Source of the DNA: Strigamia acuminata
Taxonomy: Eukaryota; Arthropoda; Chilopoda; Geophilomorpha; Linotaeniidae
Reading direction: 5' to 3'
Assembly (NCBI GenBank): GCA_949358305.1
Contig: CASHSZ010000134.1
Span: 1 to 55,015, forward strand
DNA length: 55,015 bases
The notes beneath the pieces are model-generated. The model did not search any database, was not told where the DNA came from, and saw only the letters and a list, made by a program, of their open reading frames with translations. This document shows, in pieces, positions 13,815-22,631 of the stretch; the first letter of the stretch is position 1; every line of letters starts with the position of its first letter. The translations under genes and the position numbers were made by a program.

Positions 13815-13865
13815 TTACGTGACGTGGCACGTTGCTGTTACGTGACGCGATAGCCAGTATTTAAG
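13804..13865 (+). promoter_or_regulatory. Promoter-like outer edge of FB1: tandem TTACGTGACG motifs and a TATA-like box
   Basis: Two 23-bp tandem copies (13804-13826, 13827-13849), each with TTACGTGACG, are followed by TATTTAAG at 13858-13865. TGACGTGG-like sites are typical bZIP targets, and the TATA-like box would direct transcription into the foldback arm. The first copy begins within the satellite end. The mirror copy at the other edge of FB1 points inward too. Promoter activity is inferred from spacing and motifs alone. Confidence 0.3.
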
Positions 13866-13934
13866 CAGGGGATTCCATCATCGTTTACACAAATGCGCAT
13901 TGCAACGTGGAGGCGCATTCGAGTCCTTTTCCCA

Positions 13935-14604
13935 AGCGTTGAAAAAGGACAAAACTCGTATTCGATTCGAAAGCGAATCGAATACGATTTTTGTCCTTTT
14001 TCAACGCAAAATTGTATTCGATTCGCTTTCGAATCGAATACGAGTTTTGCCCTTCTTCAACGCGAAATCGTATTCGACTCGCTTTCGAGTCGAATGCGAA
14101 TTTTTCCCTTCTTCAACGCGAAATCGTATTCGACTCGTTTTCGAGTCGAGTACGAGTTTTGCCCTTCTTCAACGCGAAATCGTATTCGACTCGTTTTCGA
14201 GTCGAATACGAGTTTTGCCCTTCTTCAACGCGAAATCGTATTCGACTCGTTTTCGAGTCGAGTACGAGTTTTGCCCTTCTTCAACGCGAAATCGTATTCG
14301 ACTCGTTTTCGAGTCGAGTACGAGTTTTGCCCTTCTTCAACGCGAAATCGTATTCGACTCGTTTTCGAGTCGAATACGAGTTTTGCCCTTCTTCAACGCG
14401 AAATCGTATTCGACTCGTTTTCGAGTCGAGTACGAGTTTTGCCCTTCTTCAACGCGAAATCGTATTCGACTCGTTTTCGAGTCGAATACGAGTTTTGCCC
14501 TTCTTCAACGCGAAATCGTATTCGACTCGTTTTCGAGTCGAGTACGAGTTTTGCCCTTCTTCAACGCGAAATCGTATTCGACTCGTTTTCGAGTCGAATA
14601 CGAG
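13935..14604 (+). repeat. Left arm of FB1: 56-bp hairpin repeats
   Basis: About eleven 56-bp copies (for example GCCCTTCTTCAACGCGAAAT at 14161, 14217, 14273). Each holds CGTATTCGACTCG, TTTT, then the exact complement: a 13-bp stem with a 4-nt loop. The spacer between hairpins is GAGTTTTGCCCTTCTTCAAC plus a few bases. The outermost copy (13935-14003) is flipped, so it forms a 69-bp palindrome with its neighbour. The unit has no stop codon in any + strand frame, which produces long open frames (up to 325 codons) that are repeat artefacts. Confidence 0.95.
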
Positions 14605-14845
14605 ATAGTCGATGACCCGTTCCCGGACTTTGACTCGTACGACTCGTATTCGAGATGTATTCGAGATGTATTCGAGATGTATTCGAATCGTATTCGAGTC
14701 GCATTCGAGATGGTCGATGATTTCCACTCGCTCGTATACGCGTTGTATACGAGCTCGTATTTTGATCGTAATCGTAAACGAATCGTTTACAAGTCGTATA
14801 CAAGTTGTATACGACGTGTATACACCTCGTATACGAACGAAGTTT

Positions 14846-14924
14846 GGAAAATCCACCGGATACTTACTACGACATGAAAACACATAGTAGTCACATACGT
14901 CTTATTTGGAAATTGTGTTTTCAC
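14846..14924 (+). repeat. 79-bp conserved spacer of FB1
   Basis: Begins GGAAAATCCACCGGATACTT and ends TTGTGTTTTCAC, flanked by inverted AACGAAGTTT/AAACTTCGTT. It is non-palindromic overall, unlike the arms, and recurs at the same length in FB2 (twice, same strand) and FB3 (opposite strand). It therefore identifies the family and gives it an orientation. Confidence 0.9.
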
Positions 14925-15198
14925 AAACTTCGTTCGTATACGAGGTGTATACACGTCGTATACAACTTGTATACGACTTGTAAACGATTTGTTTACGATT
15001 ACGATCAAAATACGAGCTCGTATACAACGCGTATACGAGCGAGTGGAAATCATCGACCATCTCGAATACGACTCGAATTCGATTCGTATTCGATTCGAAT
15101 ACGATTCGAATTCGATTCGAATACGAATACGATCAAAATACGAACTCGTAACAACTCGAATACGAATCAAAGTCCGGGAAACAAAAATCGACCATCTC

Positions 15199-15516
15199 GT
15201 ATACGATTCGACAGCGAATCGAATACGATTTCGCTTTGAAAAAGGACAAATCTCGTATTTGATTCGGATGCGAATCAAATACGATTTTGCGTTGAGAAAG
15301 GGCAAAACTCGTATTCGATTCGAAAGCGAATCAAATACGATTTCGCGTTGAAAAAGGACAAAACTCGTATTCGATTCAAAAGCGAATCGAATACGATTTC
15401 GCGTTGAAAAAAAACAAAACTCGTATTCGATTCGAAAGCGAATCGAATACGATTTCGCGTTGAAAAAGGACAAAACTCGTATTCGATTCAAAAGCGAATC
15501 AAATACGATTTCGCTT
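15199..15516 (+). repeat. Right arm of FB1: 56-bp repeats of the GATTCG type
   Basis: About 5.5 copies with a 56-bp period (for example AAACTCG at 15361 and 15417). The hairpin stems use CGTATTCGATTCG with AAAG-type loops, and the linker reads GCGTTGAAAAAGGACAAAAC. It is shorter than the left arm and belongs to a different sequence subtype. Confidence 0.9.
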
Positions 15517-15584
15517 GGGAAAAGGACTCGAATGCGCCTCCACGTTGCAATGCGCATTTGTGTAAACGATGATGGAATCCCCTG

Positions 15585-15646
15585 CTTAAATACTGGCTAT
15601 CGCGTCACGTAACAGCAACGTGCCACGTCACGTAATTGCAACGTGC
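15585..15646 (-). promoter_or_regulatory. Mirror promoter-like edge of FB1
   Basis: The complement of the left edge: TATTTAAG on the - strand (15585-15592), preceded on that strand by two 23-bp TTACGTGACG copies (15601-15623, 15624-15646). It points into FB1, so the two edges are convergent. Confidence 0.3.
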
Positions 15647-17310
15647 CGCGCTATGCCACACAATGTGCCGCCGCGATAGGCCATCGAATCCGAATGTGTG
15701 TGATGCGAAACGCGAGTACGCGCGCGGAGAACGCGCGGCAATGCTAGCAACAGGAGCGCAACTGCCCAAGAAATTGCTCAACAATAAAAGGCACGTGGAA
15801 GCACGTGCCTGAAACAATAGGCACTTCAAATAAAGTTATTGTTAAAAAACGGGCTTGAAAACCAACAATTACACAATAATTAAGGGGCAAGAAATGAACT
15901 TTGCTGCAATGCAAAGTTCTCAAAATACAGAGAAATGAAAGTTACACTTGTATAAAGAATTGACAATGTTTGAAACCAATAAAAACTACAAAAACACACT
16001 TGTAAAAAACCCAAAACAACCCCCAGAATGAATTATTTGACTCAAATTAACCCTAAAACGGTCTTGGAATTCGTGCAGACGACAGAGTCGGATCGGAAGG
16101 TTGCTAAAACCTGACGCCAAAACTAGCAATGGGACAGCTAGTTAGAAAACAGCTTTTTCATCAATCATGAACGCTGAAAACCTCACCCAGGGGTAGAAAA
16201 TGATGGAGAGAACGTTTTCGCCATCTAAAACGGTCTAAAACGGGTCTAAAATGCCTAAACCGGCGCCTGGAACGTGGCGCAGTTGTTGGGTCAAATATTG
16301 TCAAAAATCAGTGGAAATTTGTCAAATACTGGCAAAAATCTGCTGAAATTTGTCAAAAATTGCCAAATTTTGGCGCAAGTTACGTGAGGTTTGCGCGCAT
16401 CCAACTATGACGAAAAATTCACGCGTGTGCACGCGCGATTTACTGGCGCGTTGGAAGCGTTAAAATAAATTTTTCCAATGTCTAACACAATTTGCACCGA
16501 ATTATGGCAATTTTTGACAAATTTACATGGATTTTTGCCAGTATTTGACAAATTTCCACGGATTTTTGACAATATTTGACAAATTGCAGACAAATTTCAG
16601 ACAAATTTCAATTAATTTTAGAAATTTTATGAGAAATTTCAGCAAATGTTTGAGGATTGAGGAAATCTTCTGAAATTTGTCAAATATAGGCAAAAATCTT
16701 CTGAAATTTGTCAAATACAGGCAAAAATCTGCTGAAAATTGTCAAAAATTGCCCAAATTCCGTGCAAGTTTTGCAAGTTTTGCGCGCATCAAATCGTATG
16801 CGCGCCTATACTATTGCACGAGCGCATTGACGCGTGATGAACACCGATTACGTTTACGAAGTGAATTCGAGCTACAAAAGTATCGAGTCGCCATTCTATA
16901 ATGGAAAAAAAAAATTAAGTGTAAACAAACAAAATAAAAACTTTAATATACAAGAAACGTACAATTCCACTCAACTTTGTTTCAAATTTTATTTATTGGA
17001 TCATTGAAAATAAACAGTAGTGTTGTGCACTGTACGCTTAAGTGTTTACCGGCGATGCGTTGTTTTGTGGTGGGGATTTGCCTCGATAATTGATCTTTTC
17101 TCTTTGTTTGCAATATTTTTTTGGCCTTTTTTGTTGATTTTTCGGTTTGAAATTGTTTTTTTTCCGGTGTAATTTAAGTGGTGGAAGGTTGTTGGGGTGT
17201 GTTGAGGGTAATTTTGGCGGTTTTTGGGTCGGGATTAGTGTTTTCTGCGATTTTTGATCGGTATTTGGGGTAACGCATGCGAATCGCCGTCGATGCGTCG
17301 ACCGTAGCAA
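15636..17310 (-). repeat. Single inverted satellite unit right of FB1
   Basis: One full satellite unit in reverse orientation. It carries the 10-bp CACGTG insert and the T seen at 12828 in the array A terminal unit, but lacks that unit's two-base insertion. It also has private changes (CTTGGAATTCGTGCAG; a shortened end where TTTGATGCAGCGGATAG is missing). It has the GATC variant in ACCGATCAAAAATCG that marks units bordering the central block. It ends at 17310 in CCGTAGCAA. Confidence 0.93.
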
Positions 17311-17392
17311 GTGTGGTTGAAGTGATTTCGTTCATTCGTTATTTTAATGAAAATTAGGTATTTATTGTGACCACACGAGCACGTAGCAAGTG
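17303..17392 (+). mobile_element. Tiny insertion flanked by an 11-bp duplication
   Basis: CGTAGCAAGTG occurs at 17303-17313 and again at 17382-17392. Between them is about 70 bp with short inverted ends, GTGTGGT and ACCACAC. The equivalent junction on the other side (29085-29105) reads directly from GCGCGCACTTGCTAATG with no such insert. This could be a very small MITE or a templated repair insertion. Confidence 0.45.
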
Positions 17393-17524
17393 CGCGCGCA
17401 AGTTAAATGTGTAGAGGCCTGTGAGAAAATAAAACGTGCGTGGAAGCGGCGTAAATATTCTTTGGTGACTGCCATGGGTTTGTGCTTTGTCGTGGGCGCG
17501 ATATGTCTGCGATATATATATGCG

Positions 17525-17918
17525 TTAGGGATGAGAACGGGACCAATTTTCGGGTCCCGACCCGTCCCGGGTCCATTACGTTAGCGTAATACGCGCGTAT
17601 GATTGCATAATTGAAATAAATCAGTATTAAGCCTAATATTAGGCCTAATAATGCTAAAATAAAGTAAAGAAACAACAATATTTTGGTCATACAGTGTAAT
17701 TTACTTTTAATAATGAGTTTGTTGTTGTTGTTTATTTACTTTATTTTAGCATTATCAGGCTCAATATTAGGCTTAATAGTGATAAATAACAACTGGAATT
17801 AGAAAATTGTCTCCGCCTCGCAGTACGAATTTAGCAACTGTAATCCCGTCCCGTCCCGTATCCGCATAGGGCAAACATTACCAGTCCAGTCCCTATCCCG
17901 GTCTGTTCTTATCCCTAA
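17525..17918. mobile_element. 394-bp MITE with inverted ends and TATGCG duplication
   Basis: Ends are TTAGGGATGAGAACGGGACC and the complement of TTAGGGATAAGAACAGACCG. TATGCG lies directly on both sides (17519-17524 and 17919-17924). The inverted arm at about 28965-28985 carries the unoccupied site, which supports insertion after the arms were duplicated. Inside, 17628-17678 and 17719-17775 form a second inverted pair around GCTAAAATAAAGTAAA. It has no coding capacity. The GGGACGGG-rich ends resemble hAT-type MITEs, but hAT elements make 8-bp duplications, so the superfamily is left open. Confidence 0.75.
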
Positions 17919-18549
17919 TATGCGTGATGTAGCGCGTTTGCGCGCGCGATCTAGTGCGTTTGAGCGCGCGATGTAGCACCTTGAGCGTGTCCAAATGTGT
18001 ACAGGTGCTCAAAAGATGTGCGAGGGCTTCACGTGCATACACGAAGCATAAACGTGAAGAAAACAGCAGAAGCAGTTGTGTGTGATATTTATAAAACCAC
18101 ATCACACAAGGGAATACTACTAATGATACAAAAAGCAATAAACTTTATGAATATTGAAATAAACTTACAAAATGGTGGAAAAAACATGGCGTACTGCCTT
18201 GAATATATGCCGGGATGTTATCAATCTTCCGGGCCCCATGTGTGTTTGATTTTAGTCCTAATTTTGGTGTATTTTTTTTTTTTTTGCCTTGGTTTTTCTC
18301 GTTTCTTGGAGAGTGCTGAGGCATGCCGAGGTGTTCTCGGGCGTGTGCGCCTGTTGAAGATCGAGCGTTTCATATTTTGTGTTTAATAAGCCTACCGTGG
18401 TGCCTCGAGCGTTTATTAATTTCTCCACTCGAGGCACTTCACTAACACCTCCCCGGTGTTTAAACGAGTAGCGGCGCTTATTTGACCCCGGTGTTTACTG
18501 TTTAAAATTGTCGTGTGTTTTCAAAGTTCTTAATTTGTTTAAAAGCAAA

Positions 18550-18760
18550 CAAAATGGATATTTGTTAATTTTTATTTGATTTTATCAATTTCTATTGGTT
18601 TCTTGCTGATTTTTAATCGGTTTTTCTCTATTTGTGACAATTTTTGCCAATTTTAATCGTTATTTGTCATTCTGAATTGATTATTGTCCGATTTCAGTCG
18701 ATTTTTGTTGATTTTTAATCATGTTTGTTCGTTTTTAATCAATTTTTGTCCCATGCCTTA
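18550..18760 (+). repeat. Degenerate GATTTTTAATCG / TTTTTGTC repeats
   Basis: A low-complexity run of 12- to 25-bp words such as GATTTTTAATCGG and CAATTTTTGTCC without a strict period. The same tract lies inverted at about 28090-28330. Confidence 0.6.
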
Positions 18761-19596
18761 CGATCAGTTCGAATAATTGACACCATACTGTGCTGTTACT
18801 CGTATTCAAGATGGCGTCGCAAACTCAAGGCCGAATTCCGCTGATTTCATTTATTGCGACTGTTTGCGCTCCATACGTGTGAAAAGGATTATGGGAAAAA
18901 TCCTCAATGCAGGCCATTTTGGTGTTAAATGAGCGAGGAAGGCAGGAGATGAGAAAAATTTGTAAAATTTCAAAAAAAAGCTAAACAATCAAAATTTACA
19001 TGAAGATCAATATTTCTGGCTCGAAATGCATGTATCAGCAATTTCGGGATATTTTCGGGGTGAAATTGACTCGTTCGGAACACTGGGAAGGAACCCCACC
19101 CCGCATTCCCCATGCGTCGGCGCGCGCGTAGACGAAAATTCAAATCCAGGTGTTCAGACGGCCCCACGTTATTTTCGGGTTCCAAGTTGGGTTTCACAAA
19201 TGTACCGTATTGCCTCGAATAAACGCCGGGACGTTTATTAAACTTCTCGTGTGTGTTTAATTTTGATCCGCATTTAACTGTTTTTTTTTTCACCGAAAGT
19301 TACTTCATTTTTTATTAACATGGAAAAAGAATGAACCTTTACAAAATACTAATAATAACGTTATAATAAGCAGTTACAATTGAAATTAAAACAACATTTT
19401 TTTTTTAATTAGAAACCAAAGCAGAATCATCCCTAAATTCTGACACGGCGTTGTCAAACAAACAGTTGGCGCCAAAACGAGAAATTAGGCAACAAAACAT
19501 TTTGAATGCTACAAAAACACATAAATAACCATAAAACAAATAAAAATAAATACAACAGCTAAACCAAATTGTAATAAACAAGACAGCAAAGTGTGG

Positions 19597-19834
19597 GAGT
19601 GAGTGACAACGCCAAAAAAACGCCCGAAAACGCCCCAAGAACGCACCAAAACGCCCCAAGAACGCACCAAAACGCCAGATAACCGTGCAACTTGAGGCAA
19701 AAAACATGCGAACATAATTTTTTGCTTTGAGTGGCACGATTTTCAGGCTTTTTGGAGCATTTTGAAGCGTTTTGGGGCGTTTTAGAACGTTTTTGCTTAT
19801 TTTTTAGCATTCTCATGCGAGCTCGCGCGTGCAG
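19597..19834. repeat. Foldback repeat of the GTGACAACGCC family, copy 1
   Basis: The left half has GAGTGAGTGACAACGCC and a run of CGCCCNNAAACGCC words, ending in GCAACTTGAGGCAAAAAAC. The right half is the approximate complement (TTTGAGTGGCACGATTTTCAG, TTTGGGGCGTTTT). The middle is short in this copy. Followed by an AACCCTAA-type tail and a GCCTCGAATAAACGCC motif. Confidence 0.7.
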
Positions 19835-19916
19835 GCGAGAAAAAAACAAACTTATTTCTTCAAGAGTTAAAAAAAAAATAACCCTAACCGGGAAATTACT
19901 GTAAAAACAACGGCTT

Positions 19917-19944
19917 GCCTCGAATAAACGCCGGGGCGTTTACT
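19917..19944. repeat. GCCTCGAATAAACGCC palindromic motif, site of an arm difference
   Basis: One of two such motifs in the left arm (the other at 19212). The right arm has a single hybrid copy at about 27625-27655 and lacks the 705 bp between them, as expected from recombination between the two motifs. Confidence 0.7.
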
Positions 19945-20149
19945 AATTTTCAAGACTGGAAGTGAGGCGAGATGTTGTTTGCTTTATTTGTTAAAACAAA
20001 TTAGGCGTCACTAATTCACCTGTATTAGGGTTTCGGTTCTGAGAAACCGGACGAGGAGTCACAATAACGGGACACGGGAAATTTCAAAACTTACCGGTTC
20101 CGTCAAAACGCCATTGAAACGTTACATTTTTATAGCGTGTCAATGATAA

Positions 20150-20316
20150 AAATGGTCATTTTGGATGAAAAACGGCCATTTTGGATGAAAAATGGCCATT
20201 TTTACTATAAAAAATGGCTGAAAATGGCCATTTTTACTATGACAAATGGCTGAAAATGGCCATTTTAATAAAAAAAGGCCATTTTTACTTCGAAAATTGG
20301 CTAAAAATGGCCACTT
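20150..20316. repeat. AAAATGGCCATTTT palindrome cluster, copy 1
   Basis: Tandem-like 15- to 30-bp words (GGATGAAAAACGGCCATTTT, GGCTGAAAATGGCC), many self-complementary around TGGCCA. It directly precedes GAGTGAGTGACAACGCC, as do the other copies, so cluster and foldback repeat seem to be one composite element. Confidence 0.75.
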
Positions 20317-20540
20317 GAGTGAGTGACAACGCCAAAAAACGCGTGCAAACGCCTGCGAACGCCCCAAAACGCCCCAAAACGCCAGATGACAATGCAACTT
20401 GAGGCATAAAACTTGAAAACACAATTTTAAACGTCACAAAAGTTGAAACAAAGATGAAAAATTAATTTTTTGCCTCAAGTTGCGCGATTTTCAGGTCTTT
20501 TGGAGTGTTTTTGAGCATTTTTTGGCGTTCTCAGCGGCGT
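20317..20540. repeat. Foldback repeat of the GTGACAACGCC family, copy 2
   Basis: Same plan as copy 1, with a middle of about 60 bp (ACACAATTTTAAACGTCAC, GTTGAAACAAAGATG) between the complementary halves. The right edge continues into a GCCTCAAATAAACGCC motif. Confidence 0.75.
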
Positions 20541-20940
20541 GTTTGCCTCAAATAAACGCCGGTTTAAACAAAAAATGACGTCATTTTTGGTTTAAAATTG
20601 AAGTAAAACACAAAATATTTTAGTTTTTAAATGCAACTGGTCTAAATTTTGTCAAATGTTGTCATACTTCTTGAAAGTCATCATTTATTGATAAAAAATT
20701 TGAAAATTTACCTAATTGTAGCATGTATTTGTGGTTAGTTTTGATTTGAATTCAAACTGTAATTTTTTGCTTCGAGTTGCGCGATTTTCAGGCGTTTTGG
20801 GGCGTTTTTGAGCTTTTTTTGGCGTCCTCAGGCGAGCTCGCGCGTGCACGTCACAAGTAACCCTAATCAGGAAAGAACCTACAAAAACTATGGCTTGCCT
20901 CGCATAAACGCCGGGGCGTTTATTCATTTTCAAAAAGACA

Positions 20941-21686
20941 AATGAAATGGATAAATAAAGAAATTAGCGGGGAAATCCAACATGGCGCCCACTTCAAATC
21001 CGCTAGAGCGGCAAAACACGACATTTGAATTTCAACACAAGAATAAAATCAAGAATACACACTGTATTGAATAAAATAACATTAGGAAATGTAATTTCCT
21101 ACAACAAAAGCACTATTTATTAAAAGAACACTTGAAAATAATCGTTTGCCGAACGGAATGAACTCGGTCAGCAGCGCACAAGTGCGTACCGACAACAAAC
21201 GCTCGAAACGACAAAACGACCGTTCCGGGACAAAAATAAAGCAAACCAATCGACAGATCACCCCCAAATTAGTCTAAATCAATTCTAAAACCTATCCATA
21301 ACACAAGAATAAGGTCCAAACAAAAGGTTAGAAGTTTGAACACAACCGAACTAGATTAAGAAATATGACGTCACGCGTCTTACGCAAGTGATCTGTAAAT
21401 CGACGGATGCACTAAAAATCATCCAAAATCACACAAAATGAGCAAGAATTAAAGAAATAAGACACAGAGAAGTAATAAAACTTTAAATAGCAATGAATAA
21501 AGATAATATCAATATCATAGACACTAAAATTCATGAAAACACTGTAACTTTTAATAAATCACAAAAAATGAAAGTTTAATATGTAAAAATATCTAAAAAG
21601 CTGAAATTCAAGAAAAGCAAAAATTAAAGACACTTTGTTAACTTTAATTAAGACAATAAATGACATAAAATCCGGACACAACAATT
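20941..21686. other. Non-repetitive AT-rich stretch, no gene recognised
   Basis: Unlike its surroundings, this stretch shows no repeated words within the window. The longest open frame is 61 codons on the - strand (21082-21267), with no domain I recognise. It may be a fragment of host DNA or of an element interior. Confidence 0.4.
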
Positions 21687-21689
21687 ATT

Positions 21690-21806
21690 CCATTTTGGAT
21701 GAAAAACGGCCCTTTTGGATGAAAAACGGCCATTTTGGATGAAAAACGGCTAAAAATGACCATTTTTCTATGAAAAATGGCTAAAAATGGCTAAAAATGG
21801 CCATTT
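21690..21806. repeat. AAAATGGCCATTTT palindrome cluster, copy 2
   Basis: Three near-tandem TTTTGGATGAAAAACGGCC words followed by GGCTAAAAATGGCC words, directly upstream of the next foldback repeat. Confidence 0.75.
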
Positions 21807-22050
21807 GATTGAATGACAACGCCAAAAAACGCCCAAGAACGCCCGCAAATGCCTAAAAATGCCTAAAAACGCCCCAAAACGCAAAATGACAATGCAACTT
21901 GAGGCAAAAAACATGAGAACACAATTGTAAACGTTACAAAAGTTGAAACAAAAATAAACAATTAATGTTTTGCCTCGAGTTGCACGATTTTCAGGCGTTT
22001 TGGAGTATTTTTTGGCGTTCTCAGGCGTACTCGCGCGTACACGTCACTGC
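21807..22050. repeat. Foldback repeat of the GTGACAACGCC family, copy 3
   Basis: Left half CAACGCCAAAAAACGCCC through CAACTTGAGGCAAAAAAC; right half TTTTGCCTCGAGTTGCACGA through TCAGGCGTACTCGCGCGTAC. About 60 bp separate the halves. Confidence 0.75.
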
Positions 22051-22544
22051 CGAGTAAAAAAAACATACTTATTTCTTCAAGAGTTAAAAAGGAAGTAACC
22101 CTAATCAGGAAAAAAAATGCAAAAACAATGGCTTGCCTCGAACAAACGCCAGAAGTGAGGCGAGATGTTGTTTGCTTTATTTATTAAATCAAATTAGGCG
22201 TTGCTAATTCACCTGTATCTCTTAGTTCGACGTAAGAACACGCGCTTTTTTTAAAATGAAAGCCCAAGTTGGGTTTCATAAACGTACCGTATTGCCTTGA
22301 ATAAAAGCCGGGGTGTTTATTAATTTTTAAGACCAGAAACGAGGCGAGATCACGACTCAAGATTAAGCGAGAAGAAATAAACGTGTTTCTTCTAAAGGAA
22401 GTAACCCTAATCAGGAAAAACTTACATAAACAATGGTTTGCCTTGAATAAACGCCGGGGCGTTTATAAATTTTCAAGACGGGAGGCAAGGTGAGATGATG
22501 ATGCGGTGCGACGCGAATAAAAGCCCAAGTTGGGTGTTGCCTCG

Positions 22545-22566
22545 AATAAACGCCGGGGCGTTTATT
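22545..22566. repeat. 22-bp palindrome AATAAACGCC + GG + complement (representative)
   Basis: A perfect 10-bp stem, usually inside GCCTCGAATAAACGCC with a GAGGCGAGAT partner 25-40 bp downstream, which extends the hairpin. Related copies start near 18392, 19212, 19917, 20545, 20897, 22132, 22290, 22440, 28460 and 28535 (+) and near 27628 (-). Some are preceded by ACCGTATT. It behaves as a dispersed short element or as the end of one; I cannot name the family. Confidence 0.75.
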
Positions 22567-22631
22567 AATTTTCAAAACCGGAAATGAGGCGAGATCAAAA
22601 CGCCATTGAAACGTTACATTTTAATAACGTT

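Larger units (their letters stand above)
13815..15635 (+). mobile_element. Foldback element FB1
   Basis: Order: edge segment with TATA-like box, left tandem arm (13935-14604), inner arm, 79-bp spacer (14846-14924), inverted inner arm, right tandem arm (15199-15516), inverted edge segment. The inner arms (about 14708-14845 and 14925-15062) are almost perfect complements, rich in CGTATACG words. The outer edges are also complementary, and the complementarity continues into the flanking satellite, which is on opposite strands on the two sides. The two tandem arms differ: the left is built on GACTCG/CGAGTC hairpins, the right on GATTCG/CGAATC hairpins. So this is not a simple mirror copy. No transposase is present. 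Long inverted repeats made of short tandem repeats resemble Drosophila FB-type or TIR-MITE elements in design, but I recognise no family. No target-site duplication can be defined because the flanks are themselves inverted. Confidence 0.7.
17393..20325 (+). repeat. Outer left arm of the central imperfect palindrome
   Basis: Colinear in inverse orientation with 27272-29094. Matching pairs: 17393-17524 with about 28965-29094; 17919-18205 with about 28655-28970; 18400-18960 with about 27860-28470; 18960-19250 with about 27610-27860; 19960-20140 with about 27430-27600; 20150-20325 with about 27272-27430. Divergence is modest (frequent single-base changes), so this is an old duplication and not a mirror-read artefact. 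Left-only pieces are a 394-bp MITE, about 190 bp at 18211-18400 with a T14 run, and about 705 bp (19212-19916). No protein-coding gene is visible. 18961-19240 contains a GC-rich stretch without recognisable product. Confidence 0.85.

Noticed and set aside
13935-14604. CRISPR array
   Set aside because: The regular period comes from near-identical 56-bp units with no unique spacers, in a eukaryotic repeat context with no cas genes.
13893-14877. Long open frames (205-325 codons) in FB1, FB2 and FB3 as protein genes
   Set aside because: They are overlapping frames of a stop-free 56-bp repeat and show a cyclic low-complexity translation with no domain; equivalent frames appear in every copy and on both strands of the palindrome.
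17525-17918. Telomere-like TTAGGG at the element ends
   Set aside because: Single TTAGGG words only, with no tandem array; they belong to the MITE ends.
17997-18386. 129-codon open frame in the left arm as a gene
   Set aside because: The inverted copy at 28470-28900 does not keep the frame, and the frame spans a T14 run and low-complexity repeat.
19559-19849. Short frames in the CGCCAAAACGCC repeats as genes
   Set aside because: Frames exist only because of the repeated words and are not kept between the four copies of the foldback repeat.
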